The position numbers and the translations under genes were made by a program. 64,000 nucleotides of DNA from Phycisphaerae bacterium (lineage in GTDB: Bacteria; Planctomycetota; Phycisphaerae; UBA1845; CAIVHJ01): positions 1 through 64,000 of the forward strand of contig JAJVHX010000016.1 in the NCBI GenBank assembly GCA_022072405.1, in the 5' to 3' direction. Below are positions 46,279 through 55,256 of the stretch, one piece after another (positions within the stretch are counted from its first letter, which is position 1; each line of letters begins with the position of its first letter). The notes under the pieces were generated by a model. It saw only the letters and a program-made list of their open reading frames with translations. It made no database searches and was not told the origin of the DNA.

Positions 46279-47283
46279 ATGAAATCAGCCACGCCACCCA
46301 CTCTTGATCCGCTGGAAATGGGCCGCCGGGTTTTGATCCTGGAGCGTCAAGCCATCGAGCAGGTTATCACCCAACTGGATGAACATTTTCGACGTGCGAT
46401 TGAACTGCTGATGGCTTGCCGGGGCCGAGTAATAGTTACCGGTATGGGCAAGGCAGGATTGATCGGTGCTAAAATCGCCGCCACGCTCTCCAGCACCGGG
46501 ACGCCGGCCTATACGCTGCATCCGGTAGAAGCCATTCATGGTGATCTGGGAATGGTTGGGCGAGATGATGTGGTGCTGGCATTGTCGAACAGTGGTGAAT
46601 CGGATGAGCTGTACCGGCTGATACCCAATCTGAAAAAAATGGGTTGTCCGGTTATCCTGATCACCGGACGCCCGAATTCGCGCTGTGCTCAGCAGAGTGA
46701 TCTGGTGTTGAGTATCGGTCGCGTGGCGGAAGCGTGTCCCCTGGGAATGGCGCCCAGTTCATCCACCACGGCTATATTAGCGCTGGGTGATGCCCTGGCT
46801 TTGGTCCTTTCGGAATTGAAGGAATTCGACCATGAACAATATGCACAACTGCATCCGGGCGGGGCTTTGGGCCGGAGCTTGATGCGGGTTGAACAGGTGA
46901 TGCGTACGGGTGCCAATTGTCCGATGATACCGGAACAGGCGACGATTTATGATTACCTGCAGGCGGTGAATAGCGCTCCGATGCGAGCCGGTGCCGCCGT
47001 GGTGATCGATGACCTCCGCCATCTGATCGGTTTTTTTACCCACGGTGATCTGGCTAGAATTGTCGGCAGGTTACCGCGCCCGGGCGAATGCCTGTTGCGC
47101 GAAGTGATGACGCGCAATCCTAAACGGGTCAGCGCTGTCCAGCTGGTATCCGATGCTCTGATCCTGATGCAGCAGCATAAGATTGATGAAATACCAGTTG
47201 TGGATGAACAGGAGCGGGTCGCCGGATTGATCGATATTCAGGATCTGCTGGCGGCCGGTTTCTCGCTCTTCGATGCCAATTAA
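46279..47283 (+). CDS. kdsD: Arabinose-5-phosphate isomerase (KdsD/KpsF/GutQ)
   Basis: Interconverts ribulose-5-phosphate and arabinose-5-phosphate, the first step to Kdo of lipopolysaccharide. About 334 residues. An SIS domain (about 40-180) has VIVTGMGKAGLIGAKIAATL, HGDLGM and LALSNSGESDE. Two CBS domains follow (about 205-325). HPGGALGR between them is typical. The ATG at 46279 is chosen; a TTG at 46264 is in frame. Together with lpxD and lpxI it indicates a Kdo-lipid A envelope. Confidence 0.93.
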   Translation: MKSATPPTLDPLEMGRRVLILERQAIEQVITQLDEHFRRAIELLMACRGRVIVTGMGKAGLIGAKIAATLSSTGTPAYTLHPVEAIHGDLGMVGRDDVVLALSNSGESDELYRLIPNLKKMGCPVILITGRPNSRCAQQSDLVLSIGRVAEACPLGMAPSSSTTAILALGDALALVLSELKEFDHEQYAQLHPGGALGRSLMRVEQVMRTGANCPMIPEQATIYDYLQAVNSAPMRAGAAVVIDDLRHLIGFFTHGDLARIVGRLPRPGECLLREVMTRNPKRVSAVQLVSDALILMQQHKIDEIPVVDEQERVAGLIDIQDLLAAGFSLFDAN

Positions 47284-47312
47284 CAGCCGATCTGGCTGAC
47301 GAGGAAATAACC

Positions 47313-48053
47313 ATGTCCGATGGCGCCCAGAGTCAAGATTTGATGCGTGAAACCTGGCGGGTCTTCCGCATCATGGCGGAGTTTGTGGAAGGGTTTGAGG
47401 TCATGTCGCGGATCGGACCCGCCGTGAGCATCTTCGGATCGGCACGAACCGAACCTGGTACGCACTACTATCAGCAGGCTCGCGAAATGGCGCGGAAATT
47501 TGCCAGCCGGGGACTGGCGGTGATTACGGGCGGCGGACCGGGTATCATGGAGGCTGCTAATCGCGGGGCCTATGAGGCCAGGGGACGCAGCGTGGGTCTG
47601 AATATCTACCTGCCCAATGAACAGGTTCCCAATCCCTATCAGAATGTCGAGCTGCACTTCCGTTATTTTTTCTGCCGAAAAGTGATGTTTGTAAAATATG
47701 CCAGTGCCTTTGTCTGTTTTCCGGGTGGTTTCGGTACCATGGATGAATATTTTGAATCCATGACGCTGATTCAGACCCAGCGGACGGAGAAAATGCCGGT
47801 CGTGCTGATCGGACGGGATTTCTGGATGCCGTTGCAACAGGTGATGCGTGATGTCATGTGCAGCAAATACCACTACATCGACGAAAAGGATCTGGATCTG
47901 TTTCTGATCACCGACGATCTGGATCAGGGCGTTGAGCATGTCATGCAGCAGGTGGATGAACAGATTCAGCGGTTTCGCATGCTTCATGCCGATAGTCAGG
48001 CCGGAACCACTCCGGGCAAACCCTCCAGCCGCGATCCGATGCTGGAATATTAA
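47313..48053 (+). CDS. LOG-family (TIGR00730) protein
   Basis: 246 residues. Rossmann-fold nucleotide phosphoribohydrolase family (lysine decarboxylase-like/LOG). The diagnostic motifs are VITGGGPGIMEAANRGA and PGGFGTMDEYFE. Members release free bases from nucleoside monophosphates, including cytokinin ribotides. GAGGAAATAACC precedes the ATG. It follows kdsD by 29 bases and converges on the next gene with a four-base overlap. Confidence 0.88.
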   Translation: MSDGAQSQDLMRETWRVFRIMAEFVEGFEVMSRIGPAVSIFGSARTEPGTHYYQQAREMARKFASRGLAVITGGGPGIMEAANRGAYEARGRSVGLNIYLPNEQVPNPYQNVELHFRYFFCRKVMFVKYASAFVCFPGGFGTMDEYFESMTLIQTQRTEKMPVVLIGRDFWMPLQQVMRDVMCSKYHYIDEKDLDLFLITDDLDQGVEHVMQQVDEQIQRFRMLHADSQAGTTPGKPSSRDPMLEY

Positions 48054-48763
48054 TTTTTACCGATAGGCGGGCGGAGACGACGCCGGGTTTTCGACGACCG
48101 GCGTGGCGCGGCCGGCGTGGAGGGATCCACGCGCAGACAAAGATGTCGGGCGATGGCGGGGGGAACATTGAGGAATATATTGCGGCGGAACTGCTGATGA
48201 GCTTCGATCTGCCGATCCATATAAGCGGAGACGACTCGTTGACGCCAGCCGCGCGGACCGCGGCGAATAGCCACCAAAGCCGGTCGCAAGGCGATATACT
48301 CAAAATAGCTGAGTATGCATCCCGGGCGAGCGTGCTTACGCAATTTTTTCAACACCAGCATGAGGTCGCGAATTTCAAAGGAAGTAAATGGCAACCCGGA
48401 TACCATATAGTCATAGTCAAGCAGTTGATCGACCAGCTGAATCTGTTGTGTAAACAGGCGGATGTGTCCCGATTCATACGCTGGTTGTGTAGCGGGCTGC
48501 TCCAGATGGGTCTGCTTCAAATGACGGGCCAGTTGGGAATTGGCTTCGACAATGTCGAGCCGGTCTTCCGGGCCGATCAGTGGGAGAATATGTTTGGTTA
48601 CTGCACCAGTACCTGCCCCTATTTCCAGAACATTGACCGGGCGGCGATGCTGACTGAGTGGCTCGGTTAGCGCTTTGGCCAGGAACTTGGATGACGGAGC
48701 GATCGCTCCAATCTCAAAAGGATTATTGATAAACTGCTTGATAAACGACAATGATTCTCGCAT
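48050..48763 (-). CDS. SAM-dependent methyltransferase, PmtA-like
   Basis: 237 residues. The N-terminus FIKQFINNPFEIGAIAPSS is typical of the phospholipid N-methyltransferase (PmtA) and related group. The SAM motif VLEIGAGTGAVTKHIL and the following acidic IVEAN are intact. MVSGLPFTSF occupies the motif IV position. The last 30 residues are Arg-rich. Probable substrate is phosphatidylethanolamine, but this is by family only. Confidence 0.78.
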   Translation of the reverse strand: MRESLSFIKQFINNPFEIGAIAPSSKFLAKALTEPLSQHRRPVNVLEIGAGTGAVTKHILPLIGPEDRLDIVEANSQLARHLKQTHLEQPATQPAYESGHIRLFTQQIQLVDQLLDYDYMVSGLPFTSFEIRDLMLVLKKLRKHARPGCILSYFEYIALRPALVAIRRGPRGWRQRVVSAYMDRQIEAHQQFRRNIFLNVPPAIARHLCLRVDPSTPAAPRRSSKTRRRLRPPIGKN

Positions 48764-48839
48764 AAGTTAGAATGTACTCGATTAGGCAGGCTCCTGCCAG
48801 TGATCGGTAGAGTTGAATCATCGACCCGGGAGGTAAGTA

Positions 48840-50468
48840 GTGATGCGTCTGACCCATCGACCCATCGTCCTGATCGTGCGTGACGGCTGGGGGGCCAATC
48901 CCTATCCGCAATGGAATCATGCCAACGCCGTCCATCTCGCTAAAAAACCGATCACCGATCGATTGATGGCGGAGTATCCGCATGTACAAATCCGCACCAG
49001 TGGCGAGGATGTGGGTTTGCCGGCGGGTGTGATGGGCAACAGCGAAGTCGGCCATCAGAATATCGGTGCCGGGCGGATTGTTGACCAGGAGATCATGCGC
49101 ATTACCCGGACCATTCGCAACGGGCAATTCTTTGAAAATACCGTACTGCAACAGGTGTATGAACGTGCTCGCCGGCGGCAGGGGCGGGTGCATCTGATGG
49201 GCTTGTGTTCTTCGGCGGGTGTTCACAGTGTTCTCGAACATGCTTACGCTCTGCTGCAACTGGGCGCACAAATGAATTTCCCCGGCGATAAAGTATTTCT
49301 GCATTGTTTTGGTGATGGCCGCGACACGTCGCCGAAATCAGGCCTGGGCTTTCTGCGCGAGATTGAACAGAACATGAAGAAAATCGGTGTGGGTCGCGTC
49401 GCCAGCGTGGTGGGGCGATTCTACGCTATGGATCGTGACAACCGCTGGGACCGGGTGGAAAAAGCTTATCGTCTGCTGACCGAAGCCGCGGGCCATCGTT
49501 GTCGATCAGCCGAAGAGGCCTTTCAGCGTTACTATGATCATCCCACAGATGCCGAGCGGCAGGGAGATGAGTTTATCGAACCGACTGTCATTGTGGACAG
49601 TGTCGGCCAGCCGCTGGCGACTATTCAGGATGGCGATAGCGTGATCTTTTTTAATTTTCGCGGGGATCGGCCGCGCGAAATATCCAAGGCTTTCGTTAAC
49701 GATGAATTTCCTTTCCAGGCCAAGGACAAAACCGGCGAAATGCGAAACATGGGCTTCAGCCGATCAAAAAAACTCGATCTCTTTTATGCGACGATGACCG
49801 AGTATGAGGAGAGCTTGCCGGTACAGGTCGCTTTTCCTAAGTCCGAACCGATGAAAGGCCTGCTTGGAGATTACGTCAGTCAACTGGGCTTGAAACAGCT
49901 TCGCTCCGCCGAAACCGAAAAATTCCCGCATGTCACCTTCTTCTTCAATGATTATCGTGATGAGCCATTCCCCGGAGAGGATCGTTACCTGGTGGCTTCA
50001 CCTCGCGATGTGACGACCTATGACCAGAAGCCGGAGATGTCGGCGCGGCCGGTGGCGGAGGAAGTTGTGCGGCGAATCGCTTCGGGCGTTTATGATCTGA
50101 TCGTGATTAATTTTGCCAACGGCGACATGGTGGGTCATACCGGATCGTTACCGGCGGCTATCAAAGCCGTTGAGACGGTGGATCATTGCGTGGGCCTGGT
50201 GGTGGAGGCCACACTGCATGCCGGAGGCGGATTAATTGTGACCGCCGACCATGGCAACTGCGAACAGATGATCGATCCTGAAACCGGAGGCCCGCACACT
50301 TCGCATACTACCTACGATGTCGAGCTGTTGGTGGTGGATCCGCGTTTTCAGAAATCATCGTTACGCAGCGGTGGACGGTTGGCCGATATTGCCCCGACGC
50401 TGCTGCAGATGATGGGGCTGGAACCACCGCGCGAAATGACCGGTTCGTCATTTATTGTATCTGCTTGA
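48840..50468 (+). CDS. gpmI: 2,3-bisphosphoglycerate-independent phosphoglycerate mutase
   Basis: Glycolytic enzyme converting 3- to 2-phosphoglycerate using two metal ions and a phosphoserine. 542 residues, normal length. The nucleophile is S68 in MGNSEVGH. Metal ligands are visible in RDGWG near the N-terminus and in NFANGDMVGHTG and TADHGNCEQM near the C-terminus. A GGGAGG site precedes the GTG/ATG pair; either could be the start (48840 or 48843). Confidence 0.95.
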   Translation: MMRLTHRPIVLIVRDGWGANPYPQWNHANAVHLAKKPITDRLMAEYPHVQIRTSGEDVGLPAGVMGNSEVGHQNIGAGRIVDQEIMRITRTIRNGQFFENTVLQQVYERARRRQGRVHLMGLCSSAGVHSVLEHAYALLQLGAQMNFPGDKVFLHCFGDGRDTSPKSGLGFLREIEQNMKKIGVGRVASVVGRFYAMDRDNRWDRVEKAYRLLTEAAGHRCRSAEEAFQRYYDHPTDAERQGDEFIEPTVIVDSVGQPLATIQDGDSVIFFNFRGDRPREISKAFVNDEFPFQAKDKTGEMRNMGFSRSKKLDLFYATMTEYEESLPVQVAFPKSEPMKGLLGDYVSQLGLKQLRSAETEKFPHVTFFFNDYRDEPFPGEDRYLVASPRDVTTYDQKPEMSARPVAEEVVRRIASGVYDLIVINFANGDMVGHTGSLPAAIKAVETVDHCVGLVVEATLHAGGGLIVTADHGNCEQMIDPETGGPHTSHTTYDVELLVVDPRFQKSSLRSGGRLADIAPTLLQMMGLEPPREMTGSSFIVSA

Positions 50469-50512
50469 AGCCGGCACGGAAAAGTCTACGCCAGGTGGGT
50501 TAAATGAACGAC

Positions 50513-50554
50513 ACGCGGGCCAAAACCCGCGGCTTCTTGAATTATGAAACCAGC
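50513..50554 (+). repeat. REP element with conserved flank
   Basis: CGCGGGCCAAAACCCGCG is followed by GCTTCTTGAATTATGAAACC and AG. It belongs to the same family as the REPs in leuS, and its 3' flank matches the copy at 62196-62236. Confidence 0.72.
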
Positions 50555-50567
50555 GATGCATTGAAGA

Positions 50568-50843
50568 TCACTGGCTGGAAACGAGTTTTTCCGGGAGGGC
50601 ACAACCGGATGAGCATTTCGCGCACAGATCAGGCCGCCCGGCTCGAACAAGCCGGCAGGTTCCGGCTGCACATGCCGGACACTGGAGACAATGTCCATAC
50701 TGTTCGTCAAGCCGTATATTTTTGTTGCTCTCGATGACGTGAAACAGGTCCTCGTGAAATTTGGTTCCAGGTCGCCAGGCTTCATCTACCAGCCAGTAAA
50801 TCATCGTCGTCATGTTCTTTTCAATCTGCTTGATGTCTAGCAT
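50568..50843 (-). CDS. Small cysteine-containing hypothetical protein
   Basis: 91-residue frame. The first half (MTTMIYWLVDEAWRPGTKF) reads like folded protein; the second half has six cysteines, including CLQCPAC and CAKC, which might bind metal. AAAGGA lies about ten bases before the ATG. No family recognised. The gene ends 14 bases from a REP element. It could be chance, since a competing frame exists on the same strand. Confidence 0.45.
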   Translation of the reverse strand: MLDIKQIEKNMTTMIYWLVDEAWRPGTKFHEDLFHVIESNKNIRLDEQYGHCLQCPACAAGTCRLVRAGRPDLCAKCSSGCALPEKLVSSQ

Positions 50844-51138
50844 TGATGGTTTCCTTTCGTATATTTCGTAATTTCTATCGTGAAAAGAGCAGGAGGGATA
50901 AAGGAAAAGTATAAAAATTATGCTATATGCATAATCTGTTGTAAAGTATGTTCTGTGCTACTGGTGGTACATACGGGAATGTACGTGGTTATCAGTAACG
51001 ACTGATACTTACTGATGGATATGACTCAGCACCGGTAGAAATATTGCGTTGTCAGCGTGGTGATATAACAAATTATTTAATAGGAATTAACGAGTTGATA
51101 ATTTCCAGCTGCTATTATCAATGATTGGTGAATAGTGG
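50844..51138. other. AT-rich intergenic region
   Basis: Strongly AT-rich relative to neighbours. TATGCTATATGCATA (about 50920-50934) is a short palindromic stretch. No gene, RNA or terminator recognised. Confidence 0.45.
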
Positions 51139-52191
51139 TTATTCGGGGTACAGCAGATTTCCATGGGATTCCTGTATGTGTAGCGAATAGCTGCGGCTGT
51201 CATCCTGAATGAAGGGTCTGGGGAGTCTGTTGGATTTTCGCAATTTTCTTAACTGGCTGAAAAGTTCCTCAGATGTATACGCGGCGGTGGTTTCAATGCG
51301 CAAGTGAAACTGCCGGGTAAAGAGCTCGGCCAGGTAGTTATGCTGCATCAGGCGATCCAGCGCGACGCCGGATTCCAGGTATAATGAAACCAGTTCATCC
51401 AGATGTCGTACCGGCCAATCGGTGTGCAGTTTTCCAGAATGTTTGCGTTGCAGATTTTTCAGGCGATTCTGAATCTGCCGGGCAAATCGCGAAGAACGTT
51501 CAATCCCCAGAAAGTTACGACCTAATTTCTGCGCCACGACCAGCGTCGTGCCGCTGCCGGAGAACGGATCGAGCACCAGGTCATCCGGCTGGGTGGTGGT
51601 ACGGATGATGCGCGCCAGCAGGGCTTCGGGCATCTGGCAGGGAAACTCCTTGCTGCGTTCATCGAAAGTGCCTGCCACGCGCGGGAATTCATCCCACACA
51701 TCATCGGGTACTTTACCGAGCGTTTTATAGGCCCGTTTGTCGGCATAATTTTTCTGCCGGCCTGACATGACCCGGACGGCATCGGCGTTGAAGGTGAAAT
51801 GTTTGGGGTCGCTGACCAGGTAGAAAATGTGGGTATGGGCCCGGGCGAATTTATTGCGGGTATTCTGGCCGAAACGGTAATGCCAGATGATCCAGTTGCG
51901 CAGTGTAAAGCCGATCTGTTCTGCCGCGAGTTTCAACTCCGCAGCGTATTCATCACCGATGGCCAGGAAAAATGAGCCGGACGGTTTCAACACCCGCCAC
52001 AACTCACGCATCCACTGCGAACACCAGTGAATATATTCCTCGTCGCTCAACTGGTCCTGATATTCGCCATTATAGTTATATCCGATGTTGTAGGGCGGGT
52101 CGGCAAAAACCAGGTCCACCATACCCGTCGCCAATCGGGGCAGCTCCTGCAGGCAGTCGCCGTTGATTATCTCACCGCACGGATTGCTCAT
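51139..52191 (-). CDS. Orphan DNA methyltransferase (N6-adenine/N4-cytosine type)
   Basis: About 350 residues. Motif IV comes first (VFADPPYNIGYNYNG) and motif I later (LDPFSGSGTTLVVA), the beta-class order. A target-recognition segment lies between them (about 100-190). The C-terminal 90 residues have no known domain. No restriction gene is adjacent, so this appears to be a solitary, possibly regulatory, methyltransferase. The ATG at 52191 (MSNPCGEII) is preferred over 52209. Confidence 0.88.
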   Translation of the reverse strand: MSNPCGEIINGDCLQELPRLATGMVDLVFADPPYNIGYNYNGEYQDQLSDEEYIHWCSQWMRELWRVLKPSGSFFLAIGDEYAAELKLAAEQIGFTLRNWIIWHYRFGQNTRNKFARAHTHIFYLVSDPKHFTFNADAVRVMSGRQKNYADKRAYKTLGKVPDDVWDEFPRVAGTFDERSKEFPCQMPEALLARIIRTTTQPDDLVLDPFSGSGTTLVVAQKLGRNFLGIERSSRFARQIQNRLKNLQRKHSGKLHTDWPVRHLDELVSLYLESGVALDRLMQHNYLAELFTRQFHLRIETTAAYTSEELFSQLRKLRKSNRLPRPFIQDDSRSYSLHIQESHGNLLYPE

Positions 52192-52347
52192 AACACATAT
52201 CGTACTCAATTATGGACCAGAATCGAAGCGCTATAACACCGTCGCAGCATGAACCTGTGAGTAATTGAGGAATGGTCAGACAACCCGTCGCCCCGTATTG
52301 TCGAACCGTGTCGAAGCCGATATATTCACGGGCCGAAAGGTGGGCGT

Positions 52348-52818
52348 ATGAATATTGATTTTGTAGCTCTGGTCAGTCGCTGGTTGCACATCGCCGCCGT
52401 GATCATTGCGGTCGGAGGAACCGTGGTTTGGCGGTTCGTCATCCTGCCCAGCGTGAAGGAAGTCCTCTCCGATGAACAGCATGAACGGCTACGCTCGGCA
52501 ATGCTGGCCCGCTGGCGGATGTGGGTGCATGTGGCGATCGGACTGATTTTGGTAAGTGGTTTATACAACACCTATCGAGCACTGTTCCAACTCGGTAAAC
52601 CAACATTGTACCATGCGCTTTGGGGTGTGAAATTTCTGGCGGCGTTGGTCATATTCTTCCTGGCCGAAGCATTAGTGGGCGGTTCACCGGCGCTGGCCCG
52701 ATTTCGCGAACAGCGATCGCGCTGGCTGAGCGTCATGCTGATATTTGCCGTGCTAGTGGTCTTGATCTCCGGAGTATTGAAGTTCATTCCCGATCAGCCC
52801 AAAGTGACCGGAATCTAG
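52348..52818 (+). CDS. CopD-like integral membrane protein
   Basis: 156 residues with four membrane helices. The N-terminal WLHIAAVIIAVGGTVVWRF and the C-terminal VLVVLISGVL match the CopD/DUF2269-like class, whose members hold conserved His residues in the membrane. Role in copper handling is possible but unproven; no copC or copper ATPase is adjacent. Ends 15 bases before the enolase-superfamily gene. Confidence 0.7.
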   Translation: MNIDFVALVSRWLHIAAVIIAVGGTVVWRFVILPSVKEVLSDEQHERLRSAMLARWRMWVHVAIGLILVSGLYNTYRALFQLGKPTLYHALWGVKFLAALVIFFLAEALVGGSPALARFREQRSRWLSVMLIFAVLVVLISGVLKFIPDQPKVTGI

Positions 52819-52833
52819 CCGAGGGTTGGGCAG

Positions 52834-54027
52834 TTGGCTCAGAGCAGCATCACGTCGCTGACGATCCATTCGTTACGCATACCCATGAAACAGCGGGTTC
52901 GCCACGCGGCCAGCACCCGGCAGGTCGCAGATCCGATCATCGCTGAAGTGGAATTGCGCGACGGCACGCGCGGCTATGGTGAGACGTTGCCCCGGCCTTA
53001 CGTGACCGGCGAAGATGGCGACTCGGTCAGACGGACCCTCGTGGAAATACTCATCCCGCGCATACTGACGCTCAGCCCGCAGACTTTTGCCGAAGCACTG
53101 GCAATCATAGAGGATTTACCGTGTGTGGATAGCCAGGGGCGATTTCTGACTGCGGCCCGGTGCGCAGTGGAATTAGCTCTACTGGACGCTTATAGCCGCC
53201 ATTTTCAAAGGCCCATCCTGCCGGAAGTTGTGAACTGGCTGGGACTCTACGATTTTCAACCGCCCGGTTGCCTGGCCAAGGTGCGATGCAGCGGCGTGTT
53301 GACCGCCGAATCAGCGCATCAGGTGCGCAGACAACTGCTGAAAATGCGCTGTTATGGCTTGAAAAATTTCAAGATGAAGGTGGGGACACCGGCGGATAAT
53401 GAAGTGATGGCCTTGGTGCTGCGAAAGCTACATGCCGGTCTGTGCAGGAATCGAATAACGCTCCGTCTGGATGCCAACGGCGCCTGGGATCTGGAAAAAG
53501 CAACACAAGCCTTGCAACGCTGGCCTGGGGCGTTAATCCACAGTATCGAACAGCCTCTGCCGCGCGGTTTTGAGGCGGAATTGCCACAGTTGCGCGAAAA
53601 ATCCGGCTGGCGGATCATGCATGATGAATCGTTGGTGACGTTGGAGGATGCCCGGCGACTGGAAGCACTGCAGGTGGCAGATGCTTATAACATCCGCATC
53701 AGTAAATGCGGGGGGTTGCTGCCCAGCCTGAAGCTGCTGGCCCATGCCCGGCAGAATAATATTCAGGTCATGCTGGGCTGTATGGTGGGGCAGACCAGTC
53801 TGCTGTCAGCCGTGGAGCGGCAGCTGCTGGCTCATCTGCCGGCGGTTGATTTTGTGGAGTCCAACTTCGGTCGATTCCTGTTGCAGGGGGATATTGTGCA
53901 TCCAGCTCTGCAATTTGGCTGGGGCGGACGTCTACAACCCGGCCATGGTCTCGCCTGGGGTGTACAGATTGACCCCCGCGCTTTGAAAAAATATAGCACC
54001 GGTGAATCGACACGTATTGTATTTTGA
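52834..54027 (+). CDS. Enolase-superfamily enzyme (muconate cycloisomerase-like)
   Basis: 397 residues. Capping domain (about 1-130) and barrel (about 145-375). The catalytic set of the MLE/dipeptide-epimerase subgroup is visible: KxK in FKMKVG, metal ligands in RLDANGAW, IEQPLP and MHDESL, and the second lysine in NIRISKCGG. This arrangement suits epimerases such as L-Ala-D/L-Glu epimerase, as well as cycloisomerases; substrate unknown. The start is a TTG. Overlaps no gene and ends before a repeat pair. Confidence 0.84.
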   Translation: MAQSSITSLTIHSLRIPMKQRVRHAASTRQVADPIIAEVELRDGTRGYGETLPRPYVTGEDGDSVRRTLVEILIPRILTLSPQTFAEALAIIEDLPCVDSQGRFLTAARCAVELALLDAYSRHFQRPILPEVVNWLGLYDFQPPGCLAKVRCSGVLTAESAHQVRRQLLKMRCYGLKNFKMKVGTPADNEVMALVLRKLHAGLCRNRITLRLDANGAWDLEKATQALQRWPGALIHSIEQPLPRGFEAELPQLREKSGWRIMHDESLVTLEDARRLEALQVADAYNIRISKCGGLLPSLKLLAHARQNNIQVMLGCMVGQTSLLSAVERQLLAHLPAVDFVESNFGRFLLQGDIVHPALQFGWGGRLQPGHGLAWGVQIDPRALKKYSTGESTRIVF

Positions 54028-54047
54028 AGCTGCTTCGGTTTCAGTTT

Positions 54048-54117
54048 AGGTAGGGTGTGCTTGCACACCATATCAATTTCCCCGGCAAACAAAAAATGGT
54101 GGGCAAGCCCACCCTAC
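54048..54117. repeat. Inverted repeat pair (REP/BIME-like)
   Basis: TAGGGTGTGCTTGCACACCAT at the left is mirrored by ATGGTGGGCAAGCCCACCCTA at the right, each itself a hairpin, with a spacer of about 25 bases. It sits directly after the enolase-superfamily gene. Its sequence is unlike the GGGCTTTAGCCC REP family of this window. Confidence 0.7.
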
Positions 54118-54153
54118 GGGGCTTCCGATGTCTGCCGTCCACGATTTGCTTAA

Positions 54154-55026
54154 TTATTCAACTATGATTTCTCGTTCTCCGTTTGGAGTAGCCACAACGA
54201 TCACCAGCTCACCTTTTTCGTATTTGAAATTACCGTTTGGACTGATGAATTTATTTAGTGGTAATTCAAGTGTTTTTCCAGATTGCACATTCTGGCCTTC
54301 TTGGGGCGCGTCATACCGATATTGATCATTAATTTCTATAGAAAGTATGTCAATCGGAAGTGGTTCGCAATTTTTTATCCGAATCGTTTTTGGGGTAACG
54401 TTTACTTCTAGGCACCATTCATCCAGTAACTGCCAATCTGCCGGCTGAGTATCGACAACCTGCGGCTTCTGTTCTCCAGTAATCATCTCATCAATAGTCA
54501 AAGCATCACACTGTAATATATCTGCATGTATTATGAGTTGTGGCCAGGCTATCTCATGGCCACGTCTTTCTTGGATCGTAACCGACCGAATCTTCACAAC
54601 AACGGTTAAGTACGCCGGAATGTTTTCGGTAAGGGTATATGAAGTTGGGGGATAAAGGTAAACCTCGTGATGTGCATTCTGATTCCAGAGATTATAGTCT
54701 TCAATCTTCTTAAATTCAGCTTTATAGTGGCGAGAAAGATATGCGGGTATATCTGCTAAGATGTAACATTGATCATTATTTCCCTCTTCGACGTACTTGA
54801 AGCGGCACCTGAATGTACATATTTGATCTTTAAGTGGCGACATTTCGTGAACGATTTTTTTCTTATTCAATCGCCCGTCTTTTAACATTTCAACGGCCTG
54901 ATTCTCGGCTTGCCGAACTAACCTTCCTGTTTCAACTTTATTGTGAATTATCGCCGGTTGCGTAGTCGGTACCTGTTGGATTAGTAATATATACAGAATC
55001 GCATTGATACAAGATATGAACATCAA
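54154..55026 (-). CDS. Hypothetical protein, AT-rich gene
   Basis: 290 residues. A hydrophobic N-terminus (about 2-18) could be a signal or anchor. The body is mixed helix and strand. The last 70 residues look like an Ig- or beta-sandwich-like domain with the strand IRIKNCEPLPIDILSIEI. No family recognised. Base composition and codon use are clearly more AT-rich than the genes on either side, suggesting recent acquisition or relaxed selection. Confidence 0.55.
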   Translation of the reverse strand: MMFISCINAILYILLIQQVPTTQPAIIHNKVETGRLVRQAENQAVEMLKDGRLNKKKIVHEMSPLKDQICTFRCRFKYVEEGNNDQCYILADIPAYLSRHYKAEFKKIEDYNLWNQNAHHEVYLYPPTSYTLTENIPAYLTVVVKIRSVTIQERRGHEIAWPQLIIHADILQCDALTIDEMITGEQKPQVVDTQPADWQLLDEWCLEVNVTPKTIRIKNCEPLPIDILSIEINDQYRYDAPQEGQNVQSGKTLELPLNKFISPNGNFKYEKGELVIVVATPNGEREIIVE

Positions 55027-55256
55027 GGCACCTACGACATGATTGTGTTACCCAGTTCCTTTCAATAACATTTTACAGCTTTTCGACTCTCATCACTATG
55101 GCCTGCCCCCGGTAGTTGTACCAATGGTTATATGATTCCGTCGATGTTCCTGAAACAGTTTCATACCGGTTTTCTCTCTGGTGCTTTCCGGAGGGGAATC
55201 ACCGGGGGCTGAACGCGACCCATGCGAAATCGTGAAGAGGCAGAGTCCTCAATTCC

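Noticed and set aside
50486..50785. 99-residue minus-strand open frame
   Set aside because: Overlaps the more protein-like 91-residue frame and reads through the REP element.
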